Counted from the first letter of the stretch, positions 1-12,073 are shown. The stretch is 64,000 nt of DNA from Melampsora larici-populina 98AG31 (GCF_000204055.1 NW_006768874.1:56208-120207), one strand, 5' to 3'. Notes: generated by a model from the letters alone, not told the origin. Numbers and translations: made by a program.

Positions 1-361
1 CACCGGGTCCGAGTACACAATTTCCTGGAAAATCCCCACCGCCGACAAAACCATCTCCCCCCTCTCCAGTTGTAAAAGTACGCTGCGGACTCAAAATCCA
101 AAAGTAGTAAAAAATCGAAAATTACATAACTCTGGTTATAGAGGTTGTGTAGGCGTGTACAGTACACCGCCAGGCTCCGCCAGACCTTGCGCGTCCATCT
201 ACGGGATAAACAAAGTTTGACGGGAAAAATTCGTGAAGATAGAAAATTGTTAGATTGCTCTGGTTCTTTTCGAACTGCAACAAAAGGTTGAGGGCAGCTT
301 CACCGCACCCGTAGTTTCATCCGCTCTCACGAGTGGTGATTCTTACCCTCTCCGGCTCAGC
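1..361. other. Unassigned flank, no gene seen
   Basis: No open frame of convincing protein character is visible on either strand. The stretch is richer in GC than most of the intergenic DNA in this window and ends in a short hairpin-forming tandem repeat. It could be the terminal part of an element lying mostly outside the window, but nothing identifies it. Confidence 0.3.
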
Positions 362-399
362 CTACGCTACACTGCGTAGGCTACGCTACACTGCGTAGG
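362..399. repeat. Two tandem copies of a 19-bp hairpin unit
   Basis: The 19-bp unit CTACGCTACACTGCGTAGG occurs twice head to tail at 362-380 and 381-399. Each copy has arms CTACGC and GCGTAG around a short loop, so each can fold as a hairpin. The array sits immediately before the start of the pseudogene fragment at about 410, so it may mark the junction of the duplication that created the fragment. Confidence 0.8.
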
Positions 400-409
400 A
401 GTTCTACAT

Positions 410-745
410 CGGAGTTGAAGAGTATAGTGGTGTGATAGTACTCTGTGATTGAGATGAGATTTTTAATTGTTGATTTCTCAAAAATGTCCAGGCACTCAGA
501 TTCAACTTCAACCTCACCAGATCCAACAACAGCACTGGAAATATCTTTAATCCCATTATCACCTTCAAGTTTCAATTCAACAACTCAAACTCAAAGCAAT
601 GGATCAAAGCCTATCAACATATAACCTATCCTAGTTGCTAGTACATATATCAACTTTGACTGTCAATGTGATTCACAAAAGCACGAGAAGAAAAAATGTT
701 ATTGGGGATTTAGATCTTTAGACTTTGTCAAATGGAGGCTGCTTC
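410..745 (+). pseudogene. Truncated relic of the coiled-coil gene (exon 1 copy)
   Basis: About 335 bp resemble the segment at about 12005-12345, which holds the leader, exon 1 and start of intron 1 of the ten-exon coiled-coil gene. The ATG at 484 aligns with the ATG at 12074. Matching peptide blocks include PDPTT, ISLIP and KPINI. The frame stops at TAA 622-624 after 46 codons, and later sequence has indels relative to the parent. Similarity fades near 745, inside what corresponds to the first intron. Because an intron piece was copied, this is a DNA-level duplication, not a processed copy. It is probably non-functional. Confidence 0.75.
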
Positions 746-1700
746 ATGGGCTGTTTGTCTCTTCTTGATCATTAGCAGCCCCTTCTGAAGGAAAGAATAT
801 GCCACAATCGTCGGAGACTCTGTAGACACATACCAACCTATAGAAAGTGGTTTCAAATGAGACAGCTACATGATCTTGCAGCATATTGACATCGAGTCTG
901 ATCCATAAACCACGCAAAAATCCATGTTACTTAACCTGAAAGCGCGAATGTGTCGAACCATGCAGTTTGAAGCTGACATGATAAGAGATGAATGGCATTT
1001 GAAACTGTCAGACTGTGAAATATGAAAATACGTCGAATCCATTTCAGTCGAGGCGTGAGACTCAGGACTCATGGACTCAGGTTTTACATGTTACTTGATA
1101 GATATCTTCATGTAACTTTGTTTTACCTATCTAAGACTTTGTCTTACATATGTTTTTATTTCTATGTAATGCAATAGCGAAACTGAAAAGTATAAGTCTC
1201 TTTTGAGATTGGTCTACCACAGTAGCCATTCGCTCATTTACTGTTTATGAGGTAATATTTACTATGCGTGGTGTGGGGGGGGCCTCTGAGGGAAGTAAAG
1301 GGTTTTAGCCCTAAAGCTTCAACCATTCTTGCCTCAGGGGCGAGACCAGAACTCTAGGAGACTCGGGCTTCTCAGCTCCGGGATGGCGGGCGGGCACAAA
1401 AATTTTAAAGAGCTTAAAGCTATGAGAGTCTGCAGAGATTGAGAGGAAAGTTGCCGAGAGAGAAAATTGCGGGGTGAGAGAGTGAGTGAGAGCAAGTCCA
1501 GATGGACATCTGAAAATTTTCCACTTGCCTTACCACAACCTTACAGTCACGGATTTCACGCCACTTGTGTAGGTATCCGTGACACCCCATTTTCTGCAAC
1601 TTACACACCCCCTCCTGAAATGGACTGATGAGTACCGTCTCAGGCTTTGGGAACACTTTCAATTTGTTATGTAGCGCACCGGTGAAGAGCCTGGGACGCA
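746..1700. other. Intergenic stretch, nothing recognised
   Basis: Only short open frames are present (for example an 80-codon frame at 1420-1662 on the minus strand) and none looks like a known family. A run of eight G lies near 1274. The 13 bases at 1701-1713 are the left target duplication of the first LINE. Confidence 0.4.
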
Positions 1701-1712
1701 GACCTTGGGAGT

Positions 1713-1745
<33 letters not shown>

Positions 1746-1923
1746 TGCGAAGTTTTTTAAAGTGCGAAGTTGCTGAATTGCATATTACACTATCTGAACA
1801 GTAGTTTGAAGGAGACTAGTACACCAAGAAAGGGGGTCCCCTAGTCAGGTACATGAATTAGAAGGGTCTGTTAATCTTTACATTTTTCCGTCTTTTTTTT
1901 TTTTTTTTAAACAATAAAGAGAC

Positions 1924-2330
1924 ACAGTGACAATATGGTTCACATACTCATCCCCAATCTAAGGTGGAAGGTAAGGAGTCCAGGGATTGTGTGTTAGTCG
2001 GGGATGTTTACCATTCGCGACGATTCTCTCGAACTTTTCCTACAAATGCAGTGATTCGAGCTCCAGTGACAGTAGAGTTTCACAGACTCATCCCCAATCT
2101 AAGGTGGAAGGTAAGGATAACTCAAACCTGTATGTTCTGTCGTGGATTGTTTACCAATCCTGACTATGCTTTCATATGCATTAACAGTGACAATCTGTCT
2201 AGATACCGCTGAGCTTTTGTTTTGAAAGGCAGTAATGACGTTGATGTATGTTGAGGGTTCTTGTTTTTTGATTACCCGAATTCCGCTGTCCACTCGTCCC
2301 CCAATCTAAGGAAGGAGGTGGGGCGTCCTG
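1924..2330. repeat. Diverged tandem repeats in the LINE-1 3' UTR
   Basis: The block CTCATCCCCAATCTAAGG, followed by TGGAAGGTAAGGA, occurs near 1946-1976 and 2086-2116, a period of 140 bp. A third, shorter and diverged copy lies at about 2292-2321. A second shared block, ACAGTGACAAT, precedes the first copy (about 1924) and recurs near 2185. The repeats lie between the ORF2 stop and the poly-A tail and are therefore 3' UTR repeats of the LINE, perhaps a recognition structure for reverse transcription (inference). Confidence 0.6.
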
Positions 2331-2394
2331 CCTGTTGGGTGGAACAATTTAGTTTGCTGATATGCTATGTGACGTATTGTGGATTTTCGACCTT

Positions 2395-5300
2395 CTATTC
2401 CTTGTCCTGTGACCCTATCCCGTGGTGACGCTCCTGTATGTAAGAATGAAAAAATACAAATCGTTTAGTTCGAAGAATGAAATCAGATAATAATGGAAAA
2501 GCAAGAGGTGAGTCGATCAATTTCCTGGCATTATTCCAGTTAACTTTAATTTCTTCTTTTTTCAATTGAGCTCTGAACTTTCTTCTGGCTGTTTTGAATT
2601 TACTGCAGTAGAGTAGAAAGTGTTCGGTTGTTTCCGTTAGCTTGCAGTGACTACAGAGAGGAGATTCAGTCAAATTTCTTTTGAATAGGTGAGCGTTCAG
2701 CGGGCTATGTCCAGCCCGTAATTGAAAGATCACCGCTGCACGGCCTTTTTCCAAGTTCATCAAACCTTTGGAAATGTCTTTAGGTTTTGTACAATAATTG
2801 TTTTTCCCCGGTTTGAACGGAAAGTTTTTCACATTGAATAATTCTTTGACCCGTCTCTTCCAGCTCCCCAAGCTGGTAGGGAGCCGGATCCCCTCTGTTT
2901 GTCCTGAGGCCGCTGCCTTTGCAAGTTCGTCTGCCTTTTCGTTAAGTTCGATTCCTGCATGTCCTGGTGTCCAATAAAATCAAATCTGAACATCAGTTGG
3001 AAAAACTTTGAAATTAATACGGGCGCTGATAACCAGGTGTTGTCCAGATGAAGCTCTTGGGACATCGTGAACTAGCTTCAGGACCCCCTGATTATCGCTG
3101 AAAATAGCAATACCAGCTGGGAGCGGTCTCATCCTTCTGAGTTGGGCGTTTGCTAGCTGAGCCGCAAGTTTGATGCCTAAGAGTTCCGCTTCGTGATTAG
3201 AGAAATTGTTAGCATGCATAATTGACTGGTTAGTTTCCATTAGATCAGAAATTGCAGCCGCTCCTCCCCCTTCCGGGGAGACTGAGCCGTCTGTAAAGAT
3301 TACAATTGAATTTTGTTTATTTTCTTCTTCGACCTGTTGCGGGATGAGTTTAATAGCCTCTTCTTTAGACTTATCCAGGTTGTGTAGGCTACCCAGTGGT
3401 CCTATCCATGGCGCGAAAGGGTGACCGAAGATCGTTTCCGGGTCTTCCTTCGCTAAATTTTGGAAGTCCTCGAAACGTAATACGTCCTGGATAGGGCCTT
3501 TGTGTTTTGAGGTCTTGAGGTTGATTTTGAATTTGATGAAACGTTGTGTTGGGTGATCATCGGGAGCCGTCAGTCGCTTCAGTAGGAAGTTATGATGTCT
3601 CTTAGCTGCGGTGATGCAAAAGGGAGGCATGTATGAATCGTGTTCTAACATGTCCGATGATGTACCTCGAAAGCCTCCAAGAATTATTCGTTGCGCTGAA
3701 TGTTGAAGAGTCGATAGGATCTTTTGTGCTTTCTTAAGGTTCTTAGTTGTAAGCCATACTATGCTTCCATATAGGATTCTCGGGAGCAATACCGAAGTAA
3801 CTAGTTTCTTAACTTCGTTTGGCGAAAGCCCAGAGTAACATTTATTTAGGCGCTGGAGTTGATGGAGTGTGAACTCGCCGTTCTTCTTCACCTGACGTAA
3901 GTGATCATTGAATAATAGCTTGTTGTCGAGGATTACCCCCAGCCATTTAATTGTTTGCTTCGGTTTCAGTAAGACTTCCCCAAATTTGAACTCCTGATGA
4001 TTTGTTACTCTTTTATTAGTGAAATGAATCAATTGAGCTTTCTTCTTGTCAAAAATGGCCCCGTGGGTCTTCCCCCATTCTAATGAGTTTCCTGTTTGAT
4101 GATCTAATTTGGTTAAATTTTCTTCGAATGAGTTTGACGCTACCACATGAATCACGTCGTCTATGAATCCGAGGGATAGGACATCTGAGCCTGGGTCAAT
4201 CGTGCTTTGTTCGAGCATAGCTGAGTTGTAAATAATGTACAGGATGACCGAAAGTGGAGACCCTTGAGGTAAACCGTTCTCAATCCTGAACACATCCGAA
4301 AGGAAATCTTGGAGTCTTAAGTTTGTAGATCTCTCGGTGAGAAAGCCCTGTATCATCTTCAGTAGATAGATAGGGCAGCCACATTTGTGTAGCGTGGCCC
4401 ATAATCTCTCCCGGTGAACAGACGGGTATGCAGACTTCACATCCAGTGAGATTGCAGAAACTACCTTGTTTTGGCGCCATTTTCCTTTAATCCAGGAGGT
4501 GAGTATGAGAAGGGCATCCTCGGTAGAGTGAAGTCGTCTACCTCCCATGTGTCCTGTTGCTAGGATTTTACGAGACTCAGCCCAGAAAGTGATCCTGCTC
4601 GTAATCAATTTTTCCAACAGTTTACCAAGGCAGCTGAGGAGGGCTATTGGGCGATAGGCATTCGGGTCAGAGTAGTTGTCTTTGCCATTTTTTCTGATGA
4701 TTATCGTGACCGCCGTGCGCCATGTGTTGGGGAAGAAACCTTGCTCGAAGCACGCATTAAAGAGCTTGCAAAGTTCATGTTCGATCGCTGGGAGGGCCGC
4801 TTTGATGAGTTCGTTGGATAGACTGTCACCTCCGTTCGCTTTCCTGTTCGGTAGTTTGTCCACGATCTTCTGGAGTTCATGAGTTTTGAGTCGAGGATAA
4901 CTGATGGGGGCTGCTTTGATTTGTTCCCAGAGTGAGTTCGGGATGTCTGATAGATCTGCTTCAGCATGGACAACTGATGTGCCATGGTATAATATTGATG
5001 CTTGTTCTTCTTTCGTTGTTACAACTGATCCATCTTGGTTCTTCAGGGGGGCTATGTCTCCAGATGTGTTTGGCTTAACGTAGCGAAAGGCTTTGAACGT
5101 TTCCGTTCCCGAGCAAGCGGCCAGGAATGTCTTCCAGTGTAAAAATTTGGCCTTGAGGACCTGTTCTCTAAAGTACTTCTGCCATTCCAAGTAGCATTCT
5201 CGAGCTTCAGGTAAGTTAGAGCGTAGCATCCATCGTCTTGCTCAATTACGATTTTTGAGGATTGGATTCAACTTCTCCTTATCCCACCAGGCCTTATGTT

Positions 5301-6321
5301 TGTTCAATTTTGTTGTCACTTTCTTACCTTGGGCTTGAGCTGCTTCTAGGATGATATTAGATAACGTAACAACTGCTGAGTTAATACTGTCAGGATTAGT
5401 GTAGGTTAGTGGAAGGAGATGTAGTTTGGATGAAATGTTACCATGGAGTTTGTCTCTATCAAGGTCAGACACTTTGAATGAAAAATGAGATTCAACGGGG
5501 GGGATGATGGACAGATCCAGTATTGTTTCAATGGGGAAGTGATCAGAGGCGATGTTGTTTGTGATTACTTTACAACTTAAGATTTTTGGTGCTAAGTTCC
5601 AGCTTGACCAGATCAGGTCTATGGCCGTAGACTGGGTACCGGTTGAGAAACGAGTTGCTACGCCTTTAGGTGAAATCAGTTTCAGTCCGAGAGAGCTGCA
5701 AAGAGCTAGGAGTTTCTTCGCGTAGGTATCTGTGATCAGGTAACCTGGAGGGTTCCACAATTGATGGTGTAGGTTGGAGTCCGTCATTAAAATCGTAGGT
5801 ACCTGTCTTTGGTGAAACTTGCGTAGCCAGTTTTCTAGAGTCAGAAAGCCTCTAAGCGATCCCGGAGGATTATACCATGAGATGATTCTCAATTTCGTCT
5901 GTTGGGAAGGGTCTTTGATATTGATTGCTAGTATGATATCTGATGAGCTGGGTTGAATTTCGATTTGTTGAGTTGGGATCAGCTTTGAAATGTAGATGCA
6001 CACCCTTGGCCTATCTTCCCAGGATGTAGCAAAATAGTCGTAGGCCGTTAGACGATGCCAGGCTTTGTGGTGGGGAAAGCTGTTTGAGTGGGTGTTGTAC
6101 CAAGGTTCTTGGAGGCCTAGGATTGTATAATGCGTATTTGTCAGTACTTCATGAGTGGTCTGTATCGAATTTTGGCAATTAAAATGAAGAAGAGATAAAT
6201 TTGTTAGAGAAATGGGAAGGTCAGTGGTTGGGTCATGTTCAGAGATATGATCGTCATCAAATTCAGAGGTTTGGGGAATCGCAGGACTTTTGGAGGAGGA
6301 ATTTATGTCGCTATAATTCAT
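2395..6321 (-). pseudogene. LINE-1 ORF2: endonuclease, reverse transcriptase, RNase H, two nonsense codons
   Basis: One 1309-codon frame with stops at 5242-5244 and 2980-2982, both TGA. The N-terminal third is an apurinic-type endonuclease: LQEPW, the DSNLH block, AIDLIW and SDHFPIE are visible. The reverse transcriptase follows: YRPIALLSCLGKLLEKLI, the LDVKSAYPSVH block, GLPQGSPLS and the catalytic FIDD. RNase H is next: FTDGS, the NHEAELLG block, FSDNQ and WTPGHAGIELNEKAD. The second stop falls just before FYWTPGHAG, where the second LINE in this window reads Arg (IRWCPGHAG), so a CGA codon probably became TGA. The first stop lies in the linker between endonuclease and RT. The C-terminal CCHC-like tail is present. 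Translation probably starts by reinitiation, as only 42 nt separate it in frame from the ORF1 stop. Confidence 0.92.
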
Positions 6322-6363
6322 TTTCGGTGAGTGGGGTTTGTGTGATCGTATACTTTGTATTTC

Positions 6364-7521
6364 TTAGGGGCAGCCTAAGCTTTTTGGGGAGTGGTTATAC
6401 TTGGGAGAAAATCGGTCAATCTTGTCTGTGGATTTTTGGCTGTCAAAGTGGAAACATCTAGCGCAAACTTGGTCAGAGTCATTATTAGCACAATCCTTGG
6501 TATTATGAGGGTCGCCACATTTGGCACAGAAGGCATTGTTATTGCATGAGGAATGAGTGTGGTGTAAGTCTAAACAGTTAAAGCACATAGTGGGACCCTG
6601 AACGTATTGTTTACTCCTCAGCCAATTGCAATCAGCGAACAAGCCTCCTTTACCTAATTTGTGTGCCAGATCTTTATCGAGAAGATTGAGTACAATAGTT
6701 CCGTGATTCTTTCCTGTATCCTTCGGGTGCTTAAGCCATTTGACTGAGTGAATTAGTTCGGTTGGGATGTCATTTTCAACACTAAGTCGTTGGGGGAAGT
6801 CCGGGTGGTCCACTTCTAGGTAAGCTGGGACATAGTTGAATAGGATTGGGTATCTGGTTTGTGATGTCTCGAATTCGATGTGAGCTAGCTTTGTCCAGAT
6901 ATGCTTGTTCTCGAGGAGCCAGGATTTCATCATTTGATTATCCATGTTCATGAGAATATCACCGGAAGCGAGGACTGACGCTCCTCGTATTTTGACTTGG
7001 GTATCGTTAACCGTGGCGTTAATTGAAGCCAGAGCCTTGTTGATGCTTTGAACAATGTCCGAGTTCTTCATGCCTTTGAAAGGTTCGGAGCCCGGGGTCT
7101 TATGAATAATAAGAGTGGTAGTTTTAAACTTGTTGATTTCTGAGTTTTTTGGAGGAAGTCTGGGTGGTGTAGTCTGTTTTTGTTTGGGGTATGGGTTGGT
7201 CCATGCAGTGGGTCTAGCGGGTTGGGGTTGGTTACCGACTGGAGTTTGAGTCTGGGAAGTAGGTCGTTCTTTAAGAACTTTGATTTCTTCTCGTAATTCC
7301 TTGATCGTATTGTTAAGCTCGTTGATCGTGTTCTCGAAGCCGTTCATCATCCGGATGATGAATTGGAAGAGGGCATCATTTGATTGAGGACCACCTGAGG
7401 AAAGGGACCTTAGGTCGCACATCATGGAATCCGATTCGCTCGATCGTTGTAGGACCTGATTCTTCGGCGGGGCTGGGTTTTGGCCACCCTCGTCGATGTC
7501 CGGCGGGCGTTTAGGAGGCAT
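6364..7521 (-). CDS. LINE-1 ORF1: gag-like nucleic-acid-binding protein
   Basis: An uninterrupted 385-codon frame. The N-terminal part holds a likely coiled coil around residues 60-85 (NTINELNNTIKELREEIKVL) followed by a Pro- and Thr-rich linker. Two zinc knuckles lie near the C-terminus: the first is a perfect CX2CX4HX4C starting at Cys313 (CFNCLDLHHTHSSC), the second is CAKCGDPHNTKDC. This layout is typical of ORF1 proteins of Tad/I LINEs, which package element RNA and act as chaperones. It ends in TAA, and the reading frame is open and in phase through the 42-nt gap into ORF2. No damage is seen in this frame. The protein probably stays in the nucleus or cytoplasm as part of a ribonucleoprotein (family knowledge). 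Confidence 0.88.
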   Translation of the reverse strand: MPPKRPPDIDEGGQNPAPPKNQVLQRSSESDSMMCDLRSLSSGGPQSNDALFQFIIRMMNGFENTINELNNTIKELREEIKVLKERPTSQTQTPVGNQPQPARPTAWTNPYPKQKQTTPPRLPPKNSEINKFKTTTLIIHKTPGSEPFKGMKNSDIVQSINKALASINATVNDTQVKIRGASVLASGDILMNMDNQMMKSWLLENKHIWTKLAHIEFETSQTRYPILFNYVPAYLEVDHPDFPQRLSVENDIPTELIHSVKWLKHPKDTGKNHGTIVLNLLDKDLAHKLGKGGLFADCNWLRSKQYVQGPTMCFNCLDLHHTHSSCNNNAFCAKCGDPHNTKDCANNDSDQVCARCFHFDSQKSTDKIDRFSPKYNHSPKSLGCP

Positions 7522-7622
7522 CGATGTTTCTGAGCGATGTTATGATGATTTGATGAGATTGAGCTGACTGACGATAGATGTATGATGATTGACGTGTGAA
7601 GGGAATCTTGACCTTGGGAGTC

Positions 7623-9573
7623 CCTCCCAAGTTGTGACGCAGGGAAGCGACGAGAGGCCCGAGGGGAGGTTTAGGGCGAAAAGGTTGAAAACTCTCAATA
7701 CCCTCAAATATTAGCCACATCGCATGACAAGTCTTTGGTTGGTCAGATTATATTGAGATTTGCCCATTTGTGACTATCGAACGACATGATCGACTCTCAC
7801 CTTTCATCTTATTTTATGGATACCGAGAAACTTGAATAGGAGATCGAACGCCTGGAACCCAGCCTCGTGCCGCGCAAGGCTATGAGCCATTGATAGAAAA
7901 TGAACGGCTTTCCGACAAGCCAACGACTACATACCTATGTCCACAGCGCGATGTATGAGCGCTCTGAAGAACTAATGTATCTGATCATACCTGGGGCCAC
8001 TGCCTTAAGGGTAAACAAGCGATTTGTGAGGGTTGCCGGATGATCGATCGTCGAGAGTTTTATTTTACGTTTTTATGCTTGGATGTAGATTACGAGCTTG
8101 AAGGAAGCATACGTATTGCAATAGCTAACTTCTGTTGCACTGCCAAAGCACTGCAGTGGGGTTCATGCTTGAGTTGGAGGTAGCGAGCACATATTTTGCT
8201 CACGCGTTGAAGTAAAAAGATGAAAAGTCAAAATTGGCCAAGTCGGCTCGAAGAAGCGTGCAATTCATAATCACAAATCACTTTATAGGAGGGCCACAGA
8301 GAAGAGATGTCTTTATGTCATCATTCCCTTTGGAAGACAACATATGACTGGACTATGTAAAGTTGATTACCAAAGTCTTGCTCATCTAGGCACTCAATAC
8401 CGCGACTATCTAGAGCAGCCGAAGAATTATCCAGATCACAATTGATGCGGAAAACGACACGTTACACAGACTCTCTAGAGGGTTCGATCTTCATGCTTCA
8501 CTTGTCTGTCTGGAGATTGAAAACAAGAACTTGCAAGGCGTTCTTGAAAACATCATACCTGAGCACTCTGCATTGTCAAAAGCCTTCGTATGACCTTTGG
8601 TTATAAAATCAATCACTAACCCAGACCACATTAAGGTGAGACTAGGTTTGTTCCACGGGAATTCTAGAGGGCTCGATTCCAAAAGAGCTCTTTGAGCGAA
8701 GGTTGATAGCCAAGTGTTATCAATCGTGAACTGAATATTATTCATGTTCAAAACGCCAATATATAAATGATTTGTGTTGAATTTTCAGGGCCATCAAGTA
8801 AGAATGCAGATATCCTTCTCTGGAACGAAATGATTTCTTGATCTGATGATGTAGCAGGAATTTCTGGACTACTCCTGTTTTGTTACTTGTGGATCCTGAA
8901 GTGATTGACGCTCAGAATGCGGGAAAGTCGAGAAGGTCTAACCCACATGATGAATACAGTCGCCACATATCAATACTCGTGGAATGCATATTCATCATAG
9001 GCCAATGAATTGTGAATCGCTTCTTCTTTGTCGCGTTCAGATGGAGCTTGATAAAGATAGATGAAATCGTAGTATCGTCAATGCAGAAATAATGAGCACT
9101 CAATATGGGGAAGCAGAAGTGGACTGACAGTCACAATGACCACGTATGTGGTAGTCAAACAATGAAACTTGACTTTGAATCCATCATAGACAACACTTAG
9201 ATGGATCGAGACAAAGTCATTAAATGAGAATGTAAGGTTAACGGGCGCGCGTGAACTGATTCTTAACGACCGCGAAGTAGACAACATGATAAATTCCGTA
9301 CAGTTTTTGCTTTATTATCTTGAGTACAAAGGGTAAAATGATGTACTAGCATTATTGTAAATGTTCAGTCAACATTAAAAATGCGACCAAGGTGATGCTG
9401 ATCCCAGTCATTATTTAGCTCGTAGTGATTGCATTTCTTACTCAGAGATCTCTTCACAACACACAACAACGATTCCGAACTCCACCTTCGATTCCTTCCG
9501 CCTCATTTCAAATCCCATCCCTAAATCCCTCTCACAACCTCTTTCTTCACTTCAAGGACTCGTCTTGATCACA
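7623..9573. other. Gene-poor intergenic stretch
   Basis: About 1.9 kb without a supported gene. The longest open frames are under 90 codons, overlap one another on the minus strand and show no recognisable motif. The last 100 bases are pyrimidine-rich and probably form the leader of the small gene that starts at 9574. Confidence 0.4.
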
Positions 9574-10399
9574 ATGCGTCCTCCTGCCCTCGATCTCAAG
9601 AGTTGTAGAGTCAAGAAAGTGTTCACCAACAATGTAAACACTGACAATCCAGTGAGCACTGGTTTCTTTTTCTCACTTTTTGAACCCCTCTAATCGTTTC
9701 ATCCTTTCCATTTTCACTTTCTGACTCTTATTTCTTTTACCTTTCAAGGGCGCCGCTTCCGGTAGCGAGCGAAGCCCCTTGGAATTAGAATTTGGTGGTC
9801 TCTCCCCAGCTAGACTATCCATCTTTAACCTTGAGGAACCTTTCCCATCCCCAACTCTCGAACGTCCCCTTCGTATCAGAAGAAGATCCACATCTTCAAG
9901 CGTTCTTTCCGGCGTATCTGGTGACAATTCTATGGTATGTACTGTTAACCCATTCACTTATCTGGATCAATCTTCTTTTCTCTTGTTGACATATCCTTTT
10001 CCAATCTTCTCTTTCTCTTCCTTTACATCTTCCCACTTTGAATTGTTCAAGACTTCCAACCCCTCTCACATTGCACCAAGACCTCGTTTCATCTACTCCG
10101 GCCCACCTTTGCTCATGAACCCCGATGGTAGTGTCAAATCCCCTCATCGAACACCGAACCTTATCATCAAGAGCACTATCAAGAAAGTTTGCCCCCGCAA
10201 AACTTTCTTGAAACCATTGGTATGTGTTCCCAAATTCCAATTATCAATCTTCTTTCATTCGATTATCAATCTTCTTGCGTTAGTTACTTATTTCTCCTGT
10301 ACCACTTTTCCCTTTCGATTTATATCACAGAGCGAACTGTTATCTGCGCAGCGCTACAGAGTGCTCTACACCATTGTTGAGGAGCCCGAGGAAGAATGA
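9574..10399 (+). CDS. Small four-exon gene, unknown function
   Basis: The model uses exons 9574-9651, 9749-9934, 10052-10219 and 10331-10399, all joined in phase 0 by good GT-AG introns of 97, 117 and 111 bp. It encodes 166 residues, starts MRPPALDLKSCRVKKVFTNN and ends in an acidic tail VLYTIVEEPEEE before TGA. The middle is rich in Ser, Pro and Arg (LERPLRIRRRSTSSSVLSG), with possible proline-directed phosphorylation sites such as LSPAR and FPSPT. There is no signal peptide and no membrane segment. I do not recognise a family. Consistent phase-0 splicing and a long pyrimidine-rich leader support a real cellular gene, probably nuclear or cytosolic. The basic and Ser-rich centre suggests a regulatory or scaffold protein, but this is a guess. 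Confidence 0.7.
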
Positions 10400-12073
10400 A
10401 GGGATGAATCTAAAGGCAAGAGAATGTTTGGGCGCAAGGTAAGATATCAGTATACTTTATTTTTCTGAAATCTTTTTCAATCATTTACAAAGGACAGAGA
10501 CTGACTACATCTTTTTTTCTGAAATTTTCTCTCGGTCCATCCATTCAACCCATAGTGCTCATTCTTCTGAATATGCCAAATATCTTGATGAATCCTTTAT
10601 GTGATGGAATACTTGATAGATATGTCATGTAATGGTGGTTTCATATATTTATTAAAATTAGGATTGGGAATTGGAATTAGGATTGGGATTTATTAAAATT
10701 AGGAATTGGAAATGGAATTTATTTTATTGTCATTGTGTTAAGCTTATCGCTCATATTTTGAGGATCGTCACAAAATTCTCTATCTCATCTTGCGGGACTT
10801 GTGCTATGATTTTGAGGATCGTCACAAAATTCTCTATCTCATCTTGCGGGACTTGTGCTATGATGTTGCTGCCCACTCACAAACCTACTTGACTTCAGTG
10901 CGGGTTTCAACCCATTCCCTTTAATTTGCCCATATCAAAAAGTTACATATGCTGAGGTGTCAACCCATTCCCTTTAATTTGCCCATATCAAAAAGTTACA
11001 TATGCTGAGGTGTCTTTATACATATCAATGTGGCTTCTAGTGCCACATCCAAGTATTGTGTCAACCCAAAATTCCTCGTTCAGATTACATGTCCCTCTTC
11101 TCATATGGTGTCATGGCCCTCGAAGTCTTTGCTTCAAAGACCTTTGTCACAATGAGAGTAATTTCAACTCACTCAACAGAAATCAAAAGTTTCCCTCTAG
11201 CTTTTGGCTTCCGGCACTAGGCTCCTTGATAATCACGTAAAGAGACGATTTGGACCAAAGGTAAGCTATTGGTCTACTTCAACGCGCTGTAGTCCCTTAG
11301 GATCACTTCACCAGTCAGTGCATAAAATGACTAAATGATGTCCCCCAAAATTGTACCCTGTTTCCTTTCTCATGCTCTCACAAGATAACGAGAACCTCGA
11401 AACACTCACAAGGTTCAATCTCAACCCGCACTTCAAGTTTCGTGGATTTATGGTGACTGATGGTGAAGGTGTTGCAGGAACTCTGAAGCTTTGGATTGGA
11501 AATGAAGATAAGCCTGAGATTATGTTTGAAGAAGTAGAGGAATTTCATGAAAGTGATTGTAATCACTCTTCTGAATATACCGAACCTCTTTTTGACCGAT
11601 TTGTTTGATTTTTTTCCCTTTAACACAGGAACTGAAATTTGTATATATTTCTTAAATGTGTTACGATTGTTACTCATCCCAGGAGTGTGATGATGACCTA
11701 ACTTTTTGTAGAACGTAGAATCCGTCTTGAGGAGGTATGAATTCTCTGTTGATGTCCTGCTTATCTCCCATCAACACTTGGTCTCGTGACTCAATAGTAG
11801 TCGGGAAGATTTCCAATGCACAATTCTAGTTGATCTACATATCACTCACTTCAAAACAAAAGATGATGACTTCAATATTGACCCTTTATCTTCGACTGTG
11901 TGGGATCAAGATGCGATTGTGCCAGTGGCTACGAACCCGGCCCGAATGAGAGAGAGTGATACCCGAGAACCGATCGGGTGAACGGGGTGAATGACATGAG
12001 AAGAAGAGTTTCAGTTGAGTGGTGTGACAGTCACAGTCACAGTTGTTGTTGGTTGATAGTCAATTTCTTAAAA
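10400..12073. other. Intergenic stretch with small duplications
   Basis: No gene is supported. It holds two neighbouring tandem duplications at 10755-11012. An 85-codon open frame at 11351-11608 has reasonable amino-acid composition but no start context, partner exon or known motif. The last part, from about 12005, is the leader of the coiled-coil gene, shared with the relic near position 410. Confidence 0.4.
10755..11012. repeat. Two adjacent tandem duplications, 54 bp and 53 bp
   Basis: A 54-bp unit beginning ATTTTGAGGATCGTCAC is present at 10755-10808 and 10809-10862. Fifty bases later a different 53-bp unit beginning TCAACCCATTCCCTTTAA is present at 10907-10959 and 10960-11012. Both look exact by eye, so both are recent. 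They are unrelated in sequence. Confidence 0.85.

Larger units (their letters stand above)
1714..7609 (-). mobile_element. Full-length LINE (Tad/I-type, with RNase H), LINE-1
   Basis: A non-LTR retrotransposon on the minus strand. Its 3' end is a 28-base poly-T run on the plus strand (poly-A tail) at 1714-1741. The sequence GACCTTGGGAGTC is present at 1701-1713 and again at 7610-7622, which defines a 13-bp target duplication and both ends of a 5.9-kb insertion. It codes for a gag-like ORF1 with zinc knuckles and an ORF2 with endonuclease, reverse transcriptase and RNase H domains. The RNase H domain points to the Tad1/I group of fungal LINEs. ORF2 carries two stops, so this copy cannot move on its own. 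ORF1 is open. The exact target duplication suggests fairly recent insertion. Confidence 0.92.

Noticed and set aside
1420..1662. 80-codon frame on the minus strand
   Set aside because: No homology or targeting signal could be recognised, and it is not linked to neighbouring exons.
11351..11608. 85-codon frame with acidic, exon-like composition
   Set aside because: No convincing splice sites or neighbours in frame were found; it could be an exon relic, but support is lacking.
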